NCBI GenBank assembly: GCA_002730525.1
Contig: PCAK01000023.1
Coordinates: 62,001-126,000, forward strand
Length of the DNA: 64,000 bases
DNA from: Acidobacteriota bacterium
GTDB lineage: Bacteria; Acidobacteriota; Vicinamibacteria; Vicinamibacterales; UBA823
Direction of reading: 5' to 3'
The notes under the pieces are model-generated. The model saw only the letters and a program-made list of their open reading frames with translations. It did not search any database and was not told the DNA's origin. Numbering within the stretch: the stretch's first letter is position 1; each line of letters opens with the position of its first letter. Shown here one piece after another: positions 15,956 through 25,295 of the stretch. Made by a program: the position numbers and the translations under genes.

Positions 15956-17611
15956 CTGGACCGAGAGACGCTCGAGGTCGACGTCCTGATCGTCGGCGGC
16001 GGCCCCGCGGGGCTCTCGGCGGCGTTGCATCTGGCGCGGTTGCGGAAGTCGAGCGGGGGCGACCCGCTTGCCATCGCCGTGCTCGAGAAGTCCCGCGAGA
16101 GCGGCGGGCACATGCTGTCGGGTGCCATCCTCGATCCGAGCGCACTTCGGGACCTGCTGCCCGACTTCGAATCCCGCGGCGCGCCGCTCGGGCCGGTGGT
16201 CCAGGACGAGCGCGTCCTGTTCCTGACTGAGCGACGAACGTTCCGGTTTCCGATCACCCCGCCACCGCTCAAGAATCACGGGTGTCACGTCATCTCGCTG
16301 AGCCGGTTCGCCCGGTGGCTGGCCGAGCAGGCCGAGGCCGAGGGCGTCGATGTCTTCACCGGGTTTGCGGCCACCGAGGTCCTCTACGAGGGCGAGCGGA
16401 TCGTCGGCGTGCGTACCGGCGACCGCGGTGTCGACCGGCAGGGCGGCCGCAAGCCGACGTTCGAGCAGGGTGTCGACATCAGGGCCACGGTGACCGTCCT
16501 GGCCGACGGCGTGCGTGGGAACCTGACCAAGACCGTGCTGGGTCGGCTGCGGCTCGCCGCGGCATCACAGCCGCAGAGCTACGCCCTGGGCATCAAGGAA
16601 CTCTGGGAGGTGCCGGCGGATCGCTTGGCGGCCGGCACGGTCGTGCACACGCTCGGGTATCCGCTGCGCGCCGAGGAGTTCGGCGGCGGGTTCATCTATG
16701 CGCTGGCACCTGACCGGCTCTCGGTCGGGTTCGTGACCGGTCTGGACTATCGCGATCCACTGTTCGACCCACACGCGGCGTTCCAGCGATTCAAGCGCCA
16801 CCCGGCGATCGCGGCCTTGCTGGCCGATGGCCAGATGGTGCGCTACGGCGCGAAGGCGCTTCCGGAGGGCGGCTGGCATGCGTTGCCGCGCGCCTATGCC
16901 GACGGCGCACTCGTGATCGGCGACGCGGCTGGGTTTCTCAACTCGCTGCGCCTCAAGGGGATTCATCTGGCGATGCGGACCGGCATGTACGCGGCCGAGG
17001 TGGCACTCGACGCGCTGCAGGCTGGCGATGCCTCGGCCGATCGCCTCGAGGCGTTTCGGGACAAGGTCGACGATGGGCCGGTCCGCCGGGAGTTGTATCC
17101 GGTGCGCAACGTCCATCAGGCCTTTGGACACGGCCTGCTGGCCGGCCTGGCCTATGCCGGGCTGTCGCTGTTGAACCGGGGGTGGTGGCTGCGCGATCCG
17201 ATGCCCAGCCACCCCGGCCACGAGCGGATGCAGACGGTACGGGCGTACCATGGAAGCGATCCGCCCGGGCCGGCACAGGCGGCCGTACCGATCGATCGGA
17301 CCTTGACGTTCGATCGCCTGACGAATGTGCACTTCTCGGGGGCGCGTCACGAGGAAGATCAGCCGACGCACCTGCTGGTCCGTGACCTCGATATCTGCCG
17401 GACGCGGTGCCGCGAGGAGTTTGCCAATCCCTGTCTCCGGTTCTGTCCGGCGCAGGTGTACGAGATGGTCGAGTCCGACGACGGCGTGCGGCTACAGATC
17501 AACGCATCGAACTGCGTGCATTGCAAGACGTGCGACATTCTCGATCCGTATCAGATCGTCGACTGGGTGCCGCCGGAAGGCGGCGGCGGCCCGCACTACG
17601 ACGGGATGTGA
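15956..17611 (+). CDS. Electron transfer flavoprotein:quinone oxidoreductase, apparent CTG start
   Basis: Membrane-associated flavoprotein that passes electrons from ETF to the quinone pool. In this organism that would be menaquinone, made by the first operon. 551 residues. The FAD dinucleotide fold [15 protein letters not shown] (G14, G16, G19) lies upstream of the first TTG (16025), and there is no ATG or GTG in frame before it. CTG at 15956 stands 7 nt after GGAGG and gives a normal N-terminus. The [4Fe-4S] ligands are C497 (RFCPAQVYE) and C520, C523, C526 ([10 protein letters not shown]). The quinone-site and FAD-binding segments ([19 protein letters not shown]) are intact. Confidence 0.9.
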   Translation: MDRETLEVDVLIVGGGPAGLSAALHLARLRKSSGGDPLAIAVLEKSRESGGHMLSGAILDPSALRDLLPDFESRGAPLGPVVQDERVLFLTERRTFRFPITPPPLKNHGCHVISLSRFARWLAEQAEAEGVDVFTGFAATEVLYEGERIVGVRTGDRGVDRQGGRKPTFEQGVDIRATVTVLADGVRGNLTKTVLGRLRLAAASQPQSYALGIKELWEVPADRLAAGTVVHTLGYPLRAEEFGGGFIYALAPDRLSVGFVTGLDYRDPLFDPHAAFQRFKRHPAIAALLADGQMVRYGAKALPEGGWHALPRAYADGALVIGDAAGFLNSLRLKGIHLAMRTGMYAAEVALDALQAGDASADRLEAFRDKVDDGPVRRELYPVRNVHQAFGHGLLAGLAYAGLSLLNRGWWLRDPMPSHPGHERMQTVRAYHGSDPPGPAQAAVPIDRTLTFDRLTNVHFSGARHEEDQPTHLLVRDLDICRTRCREEFANPCLRFCPAQVYEMVESDDGVRLQINASNCVHCKTCDILDPYQIVDWVPPEGGGGPHYDGM

Positions 17612-17651
17612 TGCGGCGATCGGCCGGCGGCACCCGGAGGGGCCGCGTCTG

Positions 17652-18335
17652 ATGTCCGAGGCCTCAACGCCGCGGCTGACGACCTGGCAGCGTGCGAAGG
17701 CGGCCACCATCGCGCTGCTGGGCTATCCGCTCATCGCGCTGCTCGGGGCTACGCTACGGTGGCGCGTGAGCGGACTGGAGCGTTTCGACGAGATCGCCGC
17801 CGGCGGGCGCCGACCGGTCATGGCGTTTTGGCACGGCCGGATCCTCTCGGCCACCTACTACTTCCGCGGGCGCGGGATCGTCGTCATTACCAGCGAGAAC
17901 TTTGATGGCGAATGGATCGCGCGGATTATCGAGCGGTTCGGCTATGGGACGGCTCGCGGCTCGAGTTCTCGGGGAGGCCAGCGGGCGCTGCTTCAACTCA
18001 AGCGGGCCCTGGTCGAGGGCAAGGCGGCGGGGTTCACGCTGGACGGTCCACGGGGGCCGGCCGAGCGGGCCCAGCCTGGAGCGGTCTGGCTGGCCGGCGC
18101 CACGGGACAGCCATTGCTGCCGTTCCATCTCGAAGCCGATCGGTCCTGGGTGGCGCGTAGCTGGGATCGGACGCAGATCCCGAAGCCGTTCAGTCGTGTG
18201 GCCCTGGCCGTGGGCGCGCCGATCGAGGTGCCGCCGGATGCCGATGAGGCGGTACTCGAAGCCAAGCGCCTCGAACTGGAAGAGGCCCTCCGCGGGTTGG
18301 TGAGCACGACGGATCGACTGCTGGAGGCCCGATGA
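17652..18335 (+). CDS. DUF374 lysophospholipid-acyltransferase-like protein
   Basis: 227 residues from ATG 17652, with GGAGGGG 11 nt upstream. An N-terminal hydrophobic helix (IALLGYPLIALLGATL, about 18-33) probably anchors it to the inner membrane. The PlsC-like core follows: FWHGRILSATYY, TSENFDGEWIARI, SSSRGGQRALL, and the DUF374 hallmark TLDGPRGPAERAQPGAVWLA. Family members are thought to acylate lipid A or phospholipid precursors. The exact acceptor is unknown. The stop overlaps the deacetylase start by 4 nt. Confidence 0.85.
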   Translation: MSEASTPRLTTWQRAKAATIALLGYPLIALLGATLRWRVSGLERFDEIAAGGRRPVMAFWHGRILSATYYFRGRGIVVITSENFDGEWIARIIERFGYGTARGSSSRGGQRALLQLKRALVEGKAAGFTLDGPRGPAERAQPGAVWLAGATGQPLLPFHLEADRSWVARSWDRTQIPKPFSRVALAVGAPIEVPPDADEAVLEAKRLELEEALRGLVSTTDRLLEAR

Positions 18336-19372
18336 CCGACACAGCACTCACGGTGTTTGCATCTCAGCGGTTCGCCGACCACGTCACCCCGCCAGGCCAT
18401 CCCGAGCGCGTCGGCCGCGCCGAGGTCATGCAGTTGGCCGCGGAGGCGTTCGCTCGGGCCGGCGGCACCATCATCGAACCGTGTCCGGCGACCGACGCCC
18501 AACTGCAGGCAGTGCACGGGGTGGAATACGTCGCGTCGATTGCGGCGACGTCGGGCCGTGCGGTCAGCCTGGATCCGGACACGTTCACGTCGCCACAATC
18601 CGACGAGGTCGCGCGCCTGGCGGCCGGTGCGATTGTGCAGGCCGCCGAGCACACGATGGCCGGTCGGGGTCGGGCGCTGGCGATGGTCCGACCGCCCGGG
18701 CACCATGCCGAGGCCGACCGGGCGATGGGCTTTTGCCTCTTCAACAGCGTAGCCGTGGCCGCCGCGCACGCGCTGGCGCAGGGTGCGTCGAAGGTGGCGA
18801 TCGTCGACTACGACGTCCACCACGGCAATGGTACCCAGTGGATGTTCTATGACGACCCGAGGGTGGTCTACGTGTCGACGCATCAGTATCCGTTCTATCC
18901 CGGGACGGGCGCGGCGGCCGATGTCGGCCGCGAGGCAGGGGAGGGGCGTACGTTGAACGTACCGCTTGCTGCCGGAGCCACCGACGCTGACTACGACCTG
19001 GCGTTTACCAGGCTCATCGTGCCGGCACTCCGAGCGTTTGCGCCGGACGTGCTCATGGTTTCGGCGGGCTACGATGCCCACGAGCGGGACCCGCTGGCCG
19101 GAATGCGAGTCACGACGGCGGGGTACCGCGCCATGACCCGGCACCTTCGGGCCGCCGCCGATGAGGTGTGCGGTGGTCGGATGGCCTGCGTGACCGAGGG
19201 TGGGTACGATCTCCAGGCACTCGGCGAGTGCCTGGAGGGGGCGCTCGACGTGCTCGGGGCTAGCCCCGTGGGTGAGGCGCCGACCTTCTCGGATTCCACG
19301 GCGCGCCTCGAGGCCGTGCTCGAGGAGGTTGTGGCCGCTCATCGTCCGCACTGGCCGAGCGGCGTCTGGTAG
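18332..19372 (+). CDS. Histone deacetylase-superfamily deacetylase
   Basis: 346 residues. Zn-dependent amidohydrolase of the arginase/deacetylase fold. Visible catalytic elements are the tandem His pair in PPGHHAEADRAMGFCLFN, the metal site DYDVHHGNGTQWMFY, the STHQYPFYPGTG loop and the second metal Asp in SAGYDAHERDPLAGM. The C-terminal EGGYDLQALGECL is typical of bacterial class II-like members. Substrates in bacteria include acetylpolyamines, acetoin-related or protein lysine acetyl groups. The sequence does not decide between them. ATGA overlap with the upstream acyltransferase indicates one transcript. Confidence 0.9.
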   Translation: MTDTALTVFASQRFADHVTPPGHPERVGRAEVMQLAAEAFARAGGTIIEPCPATDAQLQAVHGVEYVASIAATSGRAVSLDPDTFTSPQSDEVARLAAGAIVQAAEHTMAGRGRALAMVRPPGHHAEADRAMGFCLFNSVAVAAAHALAQGASKVAIVDYDVHHGNGTQWMFYDDPRVVYVSTHQYPFYPGTGAAADVGREAGEGRTLNVPLAAGATDADYDLAFTRLIVPALRAFAPDVLMVSAGYDAHERDPLAGMRVTTAGYRAMTRHLRAAADEVCGGRMACVTEGGYDLQALGECLEGALDVLGASPVGEAPTFSDSTARLEAVLEEVVAAHRPHWPSGVW

Positions 19373-19386
19373 GCAGCGACAGACGC

Positions 19387-19392
19387 TATAAT
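19387..19392 (+). promoter_or_regulatory. leuS: TATAAT -10 box upstream of leuS
   Basis: Perfect TATAAT 38 nt before the leuS ATG, right after the deacetylase stop. No good -35 hexamer is visible at the expected spacing. It predicts a leader of about 30 nt and an independent transcript for leuS-lptE-holA. Confidence 0.5.
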
Positions 19393-19430
19393 GGCGACGT
19401 GACGGCCGGTCGCCGCCGCGCGTCCCACAA

Positions 19431-21959
19431 ATGACTCCAACCGTGTCCGATTACGCCCCGCAGACGATCGAGAAGAAGTGGCAGCAGCGCTGGGCCGAGA
19501 GCCGAGCGTTCGAGGTCTCGGCGGAGCCGTCGAAGCCCAAGTTCTACTGCCTCGTGATGTTCGCGTATCCTTCCGGCCACGCGCACGTCGGGCACGTCCG
19601 CAACTACATGATCGGCGACGTCGTCGCCCGGATGAAGCGGCTGCGCGGCTTCCACGTCATCCATCCGTTTGGGTGGGATGCGTTCGGACTTCCGGCCGAG
19701 AACGCGGCCATTCAGAACAAGGTGCATCCCAGGACCTGGACGCTCGACAACATCGTCCACATGAAGGGGCAGTTGCAGCGGCTGGGCATCAGCTACGCGT
19801 GGGAGCGGGAGATCGCGACCTGCCTGCCCGAGTACTACCGCTGGAATCAGTGGATCTTCCTCAAGATGTTCGAGCGCGATCTGGCGTACCGCCGGCGCTC
19901 GACCGTCAACTGGTGCCCCAGCTGCCGGACGGTTCTCGCCAACGAACAGGTCATCGATGGGAACTGCTGGCGGTGTGGGTCAGACGTCGAACCGCGAGCG
20001 CTGGAGCAGTGGTTCTTCCGCATCACCGAGTACGCCGACCAACTGCTGGAGGGTGCCGATCGTCTGACCGAGTGGCCGGAGAAGGTGCTGACGATGCAGC
20101 GCAACTGGATCGGTCGATCCGAGGGCGCGCGCGTCACGTTCACGCTGGTCGGGGAGCCTGCGGCGCCGATCGATGTGTTCACGACACGGATTGACACGAT
20201 CTACGGGGGGACGTTCGTGCTGCTGGCGCCCGAGCACGCGCTGGTCGACGAGATCGCGTCGTCGTCGAGCGATCCGGAGGGGTTTTGCGAGCGGGTGCGC
20301 CGGTTTCGCGCGCAGGACCGGACGGCGCGGCTGACCGGCGAGATCGAGAAGGAGGGGTTCGACACCGGGCGTCGGGCCATCAACCCGTTCTCGGGCGAAG
20401 AGGTCCCCGTATGGGTGGCGAACTTCGTGCTTGGCGAGTACGGGACCGGCGCCGTCATGGGTGTGCCGGGGCACGACCAGCGCGACTTCGAATTCGCACG
20501 AAAGTACGACCTGCCGATCCGGATCGTCGTCCAGCCGGATGATGGCCCGCCGCTCACGGCCGACGATCAGACGGAGGCCCACCCCGGCTCCGGTCACCTG
20601 GTGGCGTCGGGCGAGTTCTCGGGTATGGCCTGGGCGGACGCGCGCTCCGCGATGACCCAGTCGGCGGCCGACCGGAAGATCGGCGAGGGCACGGTCCAGT
20701 ATCGACTGAAGGACTGGGGCATCTCCCGGCAGCGCTACTGGGGCACGCCCATCCCCATCGTCCACTGTGAGGCGTGCGGTCTGGTGCCGGTGCCGTACGA
20801 GGATCTGCCGGTCGAACTGCCCGACGTGACCGACTTCACCGGACGCGGAGATTCGCCGCTCGCCCAGGTGCTGGAGTTCGTCAACACGACCTGTCCGACC
20901 TGCGGCGCGGCGGCGCGACGCGAGACCGACACGATGGACACGTTCGTCGACTCATCGTGGTACTTCTACCGCTACTGCGATCCGCGGAACGACACGCTGC
21001 CGTTCGATCCCGAGGTCGCGCGCTACTGGGCGCCGGTCGATTTCTACAGCGGCGGCGTCGAGCACGCCATCCTGCATCTGATCTACTCCCGGTTCTTCTG
21101 CAAGGTCCTGCGCGACCTCGGGCTGGTCGCGCACGACGAGCCGTTCACTCGGCTCCTGACCCAGGGGATGGTGCTGAAGGATGGCGCCGTGATGTCCAAG
21201 TCGAAGGGCAACGTGGTCGACCCGGACGACATGATGGCGACCTACGGTGCCGACACGCTGCGGCTGTACGAGACATTCGTGGCGCCGCCGGAGAAGGAAA
21301 TCGAATGGACCGACACCGGGCTCGAGGGCAGCTTCCGGTTTCTTGGCCGCGTCTGGCGGCTGGTGGCGCCGCTTGCGGCGCGGGTGCAGAAGGCGCCGCC
21401 GCCTGCCGGCGAGCTGGACGATGCCGAGCGCGCGACGCGGCGCAAGACGCACGTGACCATCCAGCGAGTGTCGAGTGACCTCGAACGCGTCCACCTGAAC
21501 ACGGCCGTCTCCGCGCTCATGGAGCTCGTCAACGATCTGTACGCCCTCTGCGACAAGGTGGGATGCAGTCCGGCGTCGCAGGCGTCCGAGGTCGCCGAAC
21601 TCCGGCCGGAGACGGCGTCGGTGCTCCGCGAGGCGTTCGAGGCGTTGGTGCTCCTGCTGTCGCCGTTCACGCCGCACCTCGCGGAAGAGCTCTGGGAGCG
21701 ACTCGGGCACGGCGGCGGCCTCGCGGCCGCGTCGTGGCCGGACGCCGATCGATCCGTGGCCAAGGCGGACACCCTGGTCGTTCCGGTGCAGGTCAACGGC
21801 AAGGTCCGGGCCCGCTTGACGGTGGAGGCGGGCCAGAGTGATGCTGACCTGGAGGCGGCGGCGCTCGCGGAGCCACAGGTGCGGGCGCACATCGCCGGCA
21901 AGACCGTGGCCAAGGTCGTCGTGGCGCGTGGCCGGCTCGTGAGCGTGGTGGTGAAATGA
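19431..21959 (+). CDS. leuS: Leucyl-tRNA synthetase
   Basis: Class I synthetase, 842 residues. HIGH-type motif HAHVGH at residues 50-55 ([16 protein letters not shown]) and the KMSKS loop as MSKSK at 588-592 ([16 protein letters not shown]). The CP1 editing domain is present ([33 protein letters not shown]). Two zinc-type Cys clusters occur ([11 protein letters not shown] with CWRCG, and HCEACG with TCPTCG). The C-terminal domain ends in [11 protein letters not shown]. The stop overlaps the lptE reading region. Gene order leuS-lptE-holA is conserved in many diderms. Confidence 0.97.
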   Translation: MTPTVSDYAPQTIEKKWQQRWAESRAFEVSAEPSKPKFYCLVMFAYPSGHAHVGHVRNYMIGDVVARMKRLRGFHVIHPFGWDAFGLPAENAAIQNKVHPRTWTLDNIVHMKGQLQRLGISYAWEREIATCLPEYYRWNQWIFLKMFERDLAYRRRSTVNWCPSCRTVLANEQVIDGNCWRCGSDVEPRALEQWFFRITEYADQLLEGADRLTEWPEKVLTMQRNWIGRSEGARVTFTLVGEPAAPIDVFTTRIDTIYGGTFVLLAPEHALVDEIASSSSDPEGFCERVRRFRAQDRTARLTGEIEKEGFDTGRRAINPFSGEEVPVWVANFVLGEYGTGAVMGVPGHDQRDFEFARKYDLPIRIVVQPDDGPPLTADDQTEAHPGSGHLVASGEFSGMAWADARSAMTQSAADRKIGEGTVQYRLKDWGISRQRYWGTPIPIVHCEACGLVPVPYEDLPVELPDVTDFTGRGDSPLAQVLEFVNTTCPTCGAAARRETDTMDTFVDSSWYFYRYCDPRNDTLPFDPEVARYWAPVDFYSGGVEHAILHLIYSRFFCKVLRDLGLVAHDEPFTRLLTQGMVLKDGAVMSKSKGNVVDPDDMMATYGADTLRLYETFVAPPEKEIEWTDTGLEGSFRFLGRVWRLVAPLAARVQKAPPPAGELDDAERATRRKTHVTIQRVSSDLERVHLNTAVSALMELVNDLYALCDKVGCSPASQASEVAELRPETASVLREAFEALVLLLSPFTPHLAEELWERLGHGGGLAAASWPDADRSVAKADTLVVPVQVNGKVRARLTVEAGQSDADLEAAALAEPQVRAHIAGKTVAKVVVARGRLVSVVVK

Positions 21960-21979
21960 CCGAGGTGCGAGGAGGCGGG

Positions 21980-22528
21980 ATGCGCGTGAGGCTGCGTCGA
22001 TGGGTTCAGGGTGCGACCGTGGCACTCACGTGCCTGGCGACCTCCGGGTGTGGCTACAGCCTGGCCGGCCAGGGTTCGTTTCTCCCCGAGTACGTCGAAA
22101 CGATCGGTATCCCGTTGTTCGTGAACAACACCGCGTTCTTCGAGCTGGAGCAGACGCTGACGCAGGCGGTCCGTACCGAGTTCATTGGACGCGGCAACTA
22201 CCAGGTCGTGCCCGAGGAGACCGGTGTCGATGCCGTCGTCGTCGGCCGCATCGTGCAGGTGCAGCTGCGGCCGACCAGTTTCACCGGCCGGCAGCAGGCG
22301 TCGCGCTACGCGTTCACGCTGACGGCCAGCATCGTCATGCGCGATCTCAGGGCCCGCGAAGTGCTCTGGGAGAACGATTCGCTCATCTTTACCGAGGAGT
22401 ACGATGTGGCGACGGGCGGCGGCGCCCTCGACGCCAGTTCGTTCTTCGGCCAGGATCGGAACGCGCTCGACCGGATGGCCGGCGAGTTCGCGACGACGGT
22501 TGTCAGTTCCATCCTCGAAGCCTTCTAG
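21980..22528 (+). CDS. lptE: LPS-assembly lipoprotein LptE
   Basis: Outer-membrane lipoprotein that plugs the LptD barrel and helps place LPS in the outer leaflet. 182 residues from ATG 21980, which has AGGAGG 4 nt upstream. An alternative ATG at 21956 overlaps the leuS stop but would lengthen the signal peptide. The signal peptide ends in CLATSGC-GYSL, with the acylated Cys followed by the GYSL motif typical of LptE. The -3 residue is Thr, so the lipobox is slightly unusual. Its position between leuS and holA supports the call. Confidence 0.88.
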   Translation: MRVRLRRWVQGATVALTCLATSGCGYSLAGQGSFLPEYVETIGIPLFVNNTAFFELEQTLTQAVRTEFIGRGNYQVVPEETGVDAVVVGRIVQVQLRPTSFTGRQQASRYAFTLTASIVMRDLRAREVLWENDSLIFTEEYDVATGGGALDASSFFGQDRNALDRMAGEFATTVVSSILEAF

Positions 22529-22534
22529 CAGCCG

Positions 22535-23497
22535 ATGCCGGCTTCCAGCTCTGGGGTTCACCCGGCCACCGTCCGCAAGCAGATCGCCTCGGGCAAGACG
22601 GCGCCCCTCTACTTGATCCTCGGTGAGGATGACGAGGAGCGCTCGCGGCTGGCGAGCGAGTTCGCGAACGTGGTCGAGGAGGATCTCCGGCCGTTCAACG
22701 TCGAGCGGCTGTACGGCGGTGAGGCCACGGCCGGCGCCTTGATCGAAGCGGCGAGGACGCTGCCGATGCTGGCCTCCAGACGCATCGTCATTGTGTCTCG
22801 GGCGGAGCGCGTGCTGATCCCGAAGCGCGAGAGTCAGGAGGCTGAGCGTGACATCGAGGCCCTTGAAGCGTTCATCGAATCACCCGAGCCACACGCGACG
22901 GTCGTCTTCGAGGCCGGCGAACTCAATCGCCAACGCCGTGTCGTCATCAAGCTGCTCAAACACGCCACCGTCGTCGATTGCGGTGGACTCGACGATGCCG
23001 GCGACGCGCAGCGCTGGGTGCTGACGCAACTCAAGGAACGAGGTCTGGCGATGGACGCCGATGCGGTCCGGCTCCTCGTCGCGAGAGCCGGCGCCGACCT
23101 GGTGAGGCTTCGGGCCGACTTCGATCGCATTTCGCTCTTTGCGTCGGGTCAGGCCTCGATCGGGCGCTCCGACGTCGAGGCGGTAGTGGGCCTGGCGGTC
23201 TCGCAGGATGACTGGGCCGTCGCTCGAGCCATCGAGCAGGGCGCTGCCGACGTCGCCCTCCGCGAGCTGGCGCTCATGCTCGACGCCGGTGCGGTGCCAC
23301 CCGTGGTGCTCGGGCAGCTCGGCTGGGTGGCGCGCACGAAGCTCTCGGCCGCCCGGATTCCGGGAGCGGTTGAGGCCTTGTATCGGACGGATCTGGCGCT
23401 GAAGTCGTCGGGCGGGGATGCGAGGATGCTGCTCGAGCGCCTCGTGATCGAACTCTGCGGGACGGGCCGGCCGGGGCGGCAGCTACGCCGAGGCTGA
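22535..23497 (+). CDS. holA: DNA polymerase III delta subunit HolA
   Basis: Clamp-loader subunit that opens the beta clamp. 320 residues, normal length. The N-terminal ATPase-like fold shows LILGEDDEERSRLA and the family segment ARTLPMLASRRIVIV, and the middle has FEAGELNRQRRVVIKLLKH. The C-terminal collar domain (KLSAARIPGAVEALYRTDLALKSSGGDARMLLERLV, split here by families) ends the protein. ATG 22535 lies 6 nt after lptE. Its last 15 nt overlap the convergent rpsT stop. Confidence 0.92.
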   Translation: MPASSSGVHPATVRKQIASGKTAPLYLILGEDDEERSRLASEFANVVEEDLRPFNVERLYGGEATAGALIEAARTLPMLASRRIVIVSRAERVLIPKRESQEAERDIEALEAFIESPEPHATVVFEAGELNRQRRVVIKLLKHATVVDCGGLDDAGDAQRWVLTQLKERGLAMDADAVRLLVARAGADLVRLRADFDRISLFASGQASIGRSDVEAVVGLAVSQDDWAVARAIEQGAADVALRELALMLDAGAVPPVVLGQLGWVARTKLSAARIPGAVEALYRTDLALKSSGGDARMLLERLVIELCGTGRPGRQLRRG

Positions 23498-23755
23498 GAG
23501 CTTGGCGAGCTGTTTCGTCAGGCGCGACTTGTAGCGGCCGGCGGTGTTGTCGTGAATGATGCCCTTGCCGGACATCTTGTCGATGAGCGAGACGGCCTGC
23601 TGCAGCTCGGTGCGGGCCGCGGCCGCGTCACCCGAACCGAGCGTGGCGCGGATCGACTTCAGCGCGCCGCGCAGCTTCGTCCGCTCTTCCCGGTTCTGAG
23701 TCCGCTTCCTTACGTTCTGCTTGTGCGCCTTGACCGCCGATTTATGGTTTGCCAC
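23483..23755 (-). CDS. rpsT: 30S ribosomal protein S20
   Basis: 90 residues, very basic, with the S20 start MANHKSAVKAHKQNVRKR and the conserved region SLIDKMSGKGIIHDNTAGR. Binds 16S rRNA early in 30S assembly. It is transcribed on the minus strand and overlaps the end of holA tail to tail by 15 nt, so neither gene can have a private terminator in that space. Its own promoter is the TATAAT near 23819-23824. Confidence 0.97.
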   Translation of the reverse strand: MANHKSAVKAHKQNVRKRTQNREERTKLRGALKSIRATLGSGDAAAARTELQQAVSLIDKMSGKGIIHDNTAGRYKSRLTKQLAKLSASA

Positions 23756-23818
23756 CAGTTCCGTCCTTGAAGCCTTAAGGGTGCACGGCCAGCGCTACCT
23801 CCGCGCCGCCAAACCCTG

Positions 23819-23824
23819 ATTATA
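23819..23824 (-). promoter_or_regulatory. rpsT: TATAAT -10 box for rpsT (minus strand)
   Basis: ATTATA on the plus strand reads TATAAT on the minus strand, 63 nt before the rpsT start. It implies a leader of about 55 nt, longer than for most genes here and long enough for the translational feedback known for S20 in other bacteria. No -35 consensus is seen. Confidence 0.5.
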
Positions 23825-23870
23825 GCATTAGTCGCAGCCCGGCCGCATCCGCGAGCGAGACGCTGGGTGG

Positions 23871-23971
23871 CGCGGCCCTTCGGGGCCGCGGACGGTGCGG
23901 CGAAGCCGCAGCCTAAGTCCATCAGGGCGATCCCTTCGGCGCGCCCCTTCGCGCCCCTGAAGGGGCGCGCC
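23871..23971. repeat. Cluster of three perfect GC-rich hairpins
   Basis: Within the 344-bp gap between rpsT and the S4 gene there are CGCGGCCC-TTCG-GGGCCGCG (23871-23890), TGCGGC-GAA-GCCGCA (about 23895-23909), and a 13-bp inverted repeat starting GGCGCGCCCCTTC (23938-23950 with 23959-23971, 8-nt loop). All stems are perfect. No T run follows on either strand, so they are poor intrinsic terminators. They resemble REP-type intergenic palindromes. The remaining part (about 23972-24099) is GC-rich sequence in which I see no gene. Confidence 0.6.
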
Positions 23972-24099
23972 ACCTCTGTGTCTGAGCCCGGCGCGCCCTC
24001 GCCGCGGCGCTGGCCTCGGGCTTGGCCTCCGCGCCCGTACCCCCCCGGTCCGGCGCCACCCGCCGGTACCGCCTTGTCCGCGGGTCCGGGTGCCGCGTG

Positions 24100-24519
24100 T
24101 CAGTCGTCGATGCCCTTGAGGCGCCGGAGGGTCCGGCGCTCGCGCTTGCCCGGCGCCGACCGGAGGCGCGCGGGCCGGCTGGCCCGGCTGGCCAGCCGCA
24201 CCAGTTCCCGCAACTCCGCCTCCTCGGGCGATGGCGGCGGTGTGACGTCATCGTACAGCTCGCGTGCCTCGGCCTTGGCCACGTGGCGATCCACCAGGCC
24301 CTTCACGACCACCTGCTGACGTCCGCCCAGGGCTCTCGTGATGGTGATGCGATCTCCCGTGGCGAGTTCGCGGTGGGGCTTCGCGCGCTGGCCGTTGACG
24401 TCGACCTTCCCGCCCTTGCACGCCTTCTGGGCCTCCGAGCGGGTCTTGAAGAGACAGGTGACGTCGAGCCAGAGGTCGAGTCGCAGGCGGTCGAGCGCCG
24501 ACGCGGCGCCGGTGCTCAC
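24100..24519 (-). CDS. S4-domain RNA-binding protein (Hsp15-like)
   Basis: 139 residues. An S4 RNA-binding domain occupies about residues 10-70: LRLDLWLDVTCLFKTRSEAQKACKGG followed by VDVNGQRAKPHRELATGD, read as consecutive blocks. The C-terminal tail is basic (RPARLRSAPGKRERRTLRR). Hsp15-type proteins bind stalled 50S-peptidyl-tRNA complexes. That role is inferred from the family. GTG 24519 overlaps the stop of the lytic transglycosylase gene by 4 nt, so it is translated from the same mRNA. Confidence 0.82.
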   Translation of the reverse strand: MSTGAASALDRLRLDLWLDVTCLFKTRSEAQKACKGGKVDVNGQRAKPHRELATGDRITITRALGGRQQVVVKGLVDRHVAKAEARELYDDVTPPPSPEEAELRELVRLASRASRPARLRSAPGKRERRTLRRLKGIDD

Positions 24520-25295
24520 GGCGTGGGGCGAGGCCGTTCGGCGGCCTGCGGGTCTCGGTCGGGCGGACGCACGTTGGAATAGCGGGGCACGCGGCGATCG
24601 CCGACGACGTCGAAGCTCTTGTAGATGCCCGAGGCCGCGCCAGAGACGGTCGTGACCTCCGTTTGCCGACGGATCCGGCCGAGGAACTGCTGGATCTCCC
24701 GGTAGGGCGGAATCTGGTTGCCGTAGCGCGCGACGGCACCGGGACCGGCGTTGTAGGCGGCCAGCGCCAATTCCTCGTTGCCGTCGTAGCGGTCGAGCAG
24801 TTGGTGCAGGTAGGTGACGCCGCCTCGGATGTTCTGATCGGGATCGAACGGATCGGTCACGCCGAGTTCGTCGGCGGTCGCCGGCATCAGTTGCATCAGA
24901 CCCTGTGCGCCCACCGAGGATACCGCTCGTGGGTTGTAGGCCGACTCGACCTGGATGACGGCTCGGACCAGATCCGGCCTGACGCCAACCGCTGCAGCAT
25001 GATGCTCGATGAGCGCGTCGTATCTGCCGGCGGTCCTCGGTCGGAGGCTCGCGGTCGTGCGCACCGCGCCCGAGCGGCCGACGCCGACCGTCAAGGCGTT
25101 CGGATCCTTCGGGCGATTCGACAAGACGAGTCGGCCTGCCGCGTCACGCCAGGAGTAGATCTGTGCCTGCGCCGTGTCCGCGACGGCCGACACGATCACC
25201 ACGATGATCGCGACGGTTAGCAGTCCGTGGCGAAAGTGCCGAGTGGTACCGAGACCGTCGAGGCGCCCGCCCTGCAAGGCGCAAAGCGGAAGCAT
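24516..25295 (-). CDS. Lytic transglycosylase (SLT domain) with N-terminal DUF4124-like segment
   Basis: Periplasmic peptidoglycan-cleaving enzyme, 259 residues from ATG 25295. A longer in-frame start at 25406 lies in repeat DNA and is rejected. A signal peptide (LLTVAIIVVIVSAVADTAQAQ) is followed by IYSWRDAAGRLVLSNRP, a DUF4124-like piece. The SLT domain has the catalytic Glu in VIQVESAYNPRAVSSVGAQG, then LMQLMPATA and LALAAYNAGPGAVARYG. The C-terminus is a short Arg/Pro-rich tail. The start codon sits at the centre of a 166-bp palindrome, so the 5' end is odd. Confidence 0.88.
   Translation of the reverse strand: MLPLCALQGGRLDGLGTTRHFRHGLLTVAIIVVIVSAVADTAQAQIYSWRDAAGRLVLSNRPKDPNALTVGVGRSGAVRTTASLRPRTAGRYDALIEHHAAAVGVRPDLVRAVIQVESAYNPRAVSSVGAQGLMQLMPATADELGVTDPFDPDQNIRGGVTYLHQLLDRYDGNEELALAAYNAGPGAVARYGNQIPPYREIQQFLGRIRRQTEVTTVSGAASGIYKSFDVVGDRRVPRYSNVRPPDRDPQAAERPRPTP

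Noticed and set aside
17993-19351. 452-codon minus-strand ORF opposite the acyltransferase and deacetylase genes
   Set aside because: Both plus-strand genes are well-recognised families; the minus frame shows no family motif.
19373-19430. T-box or other riboswitch before leuS (also checked before alaS and cysS)
   Set aside because: Leaders are too short and no T-box sequence or specifier hairpin is visible.
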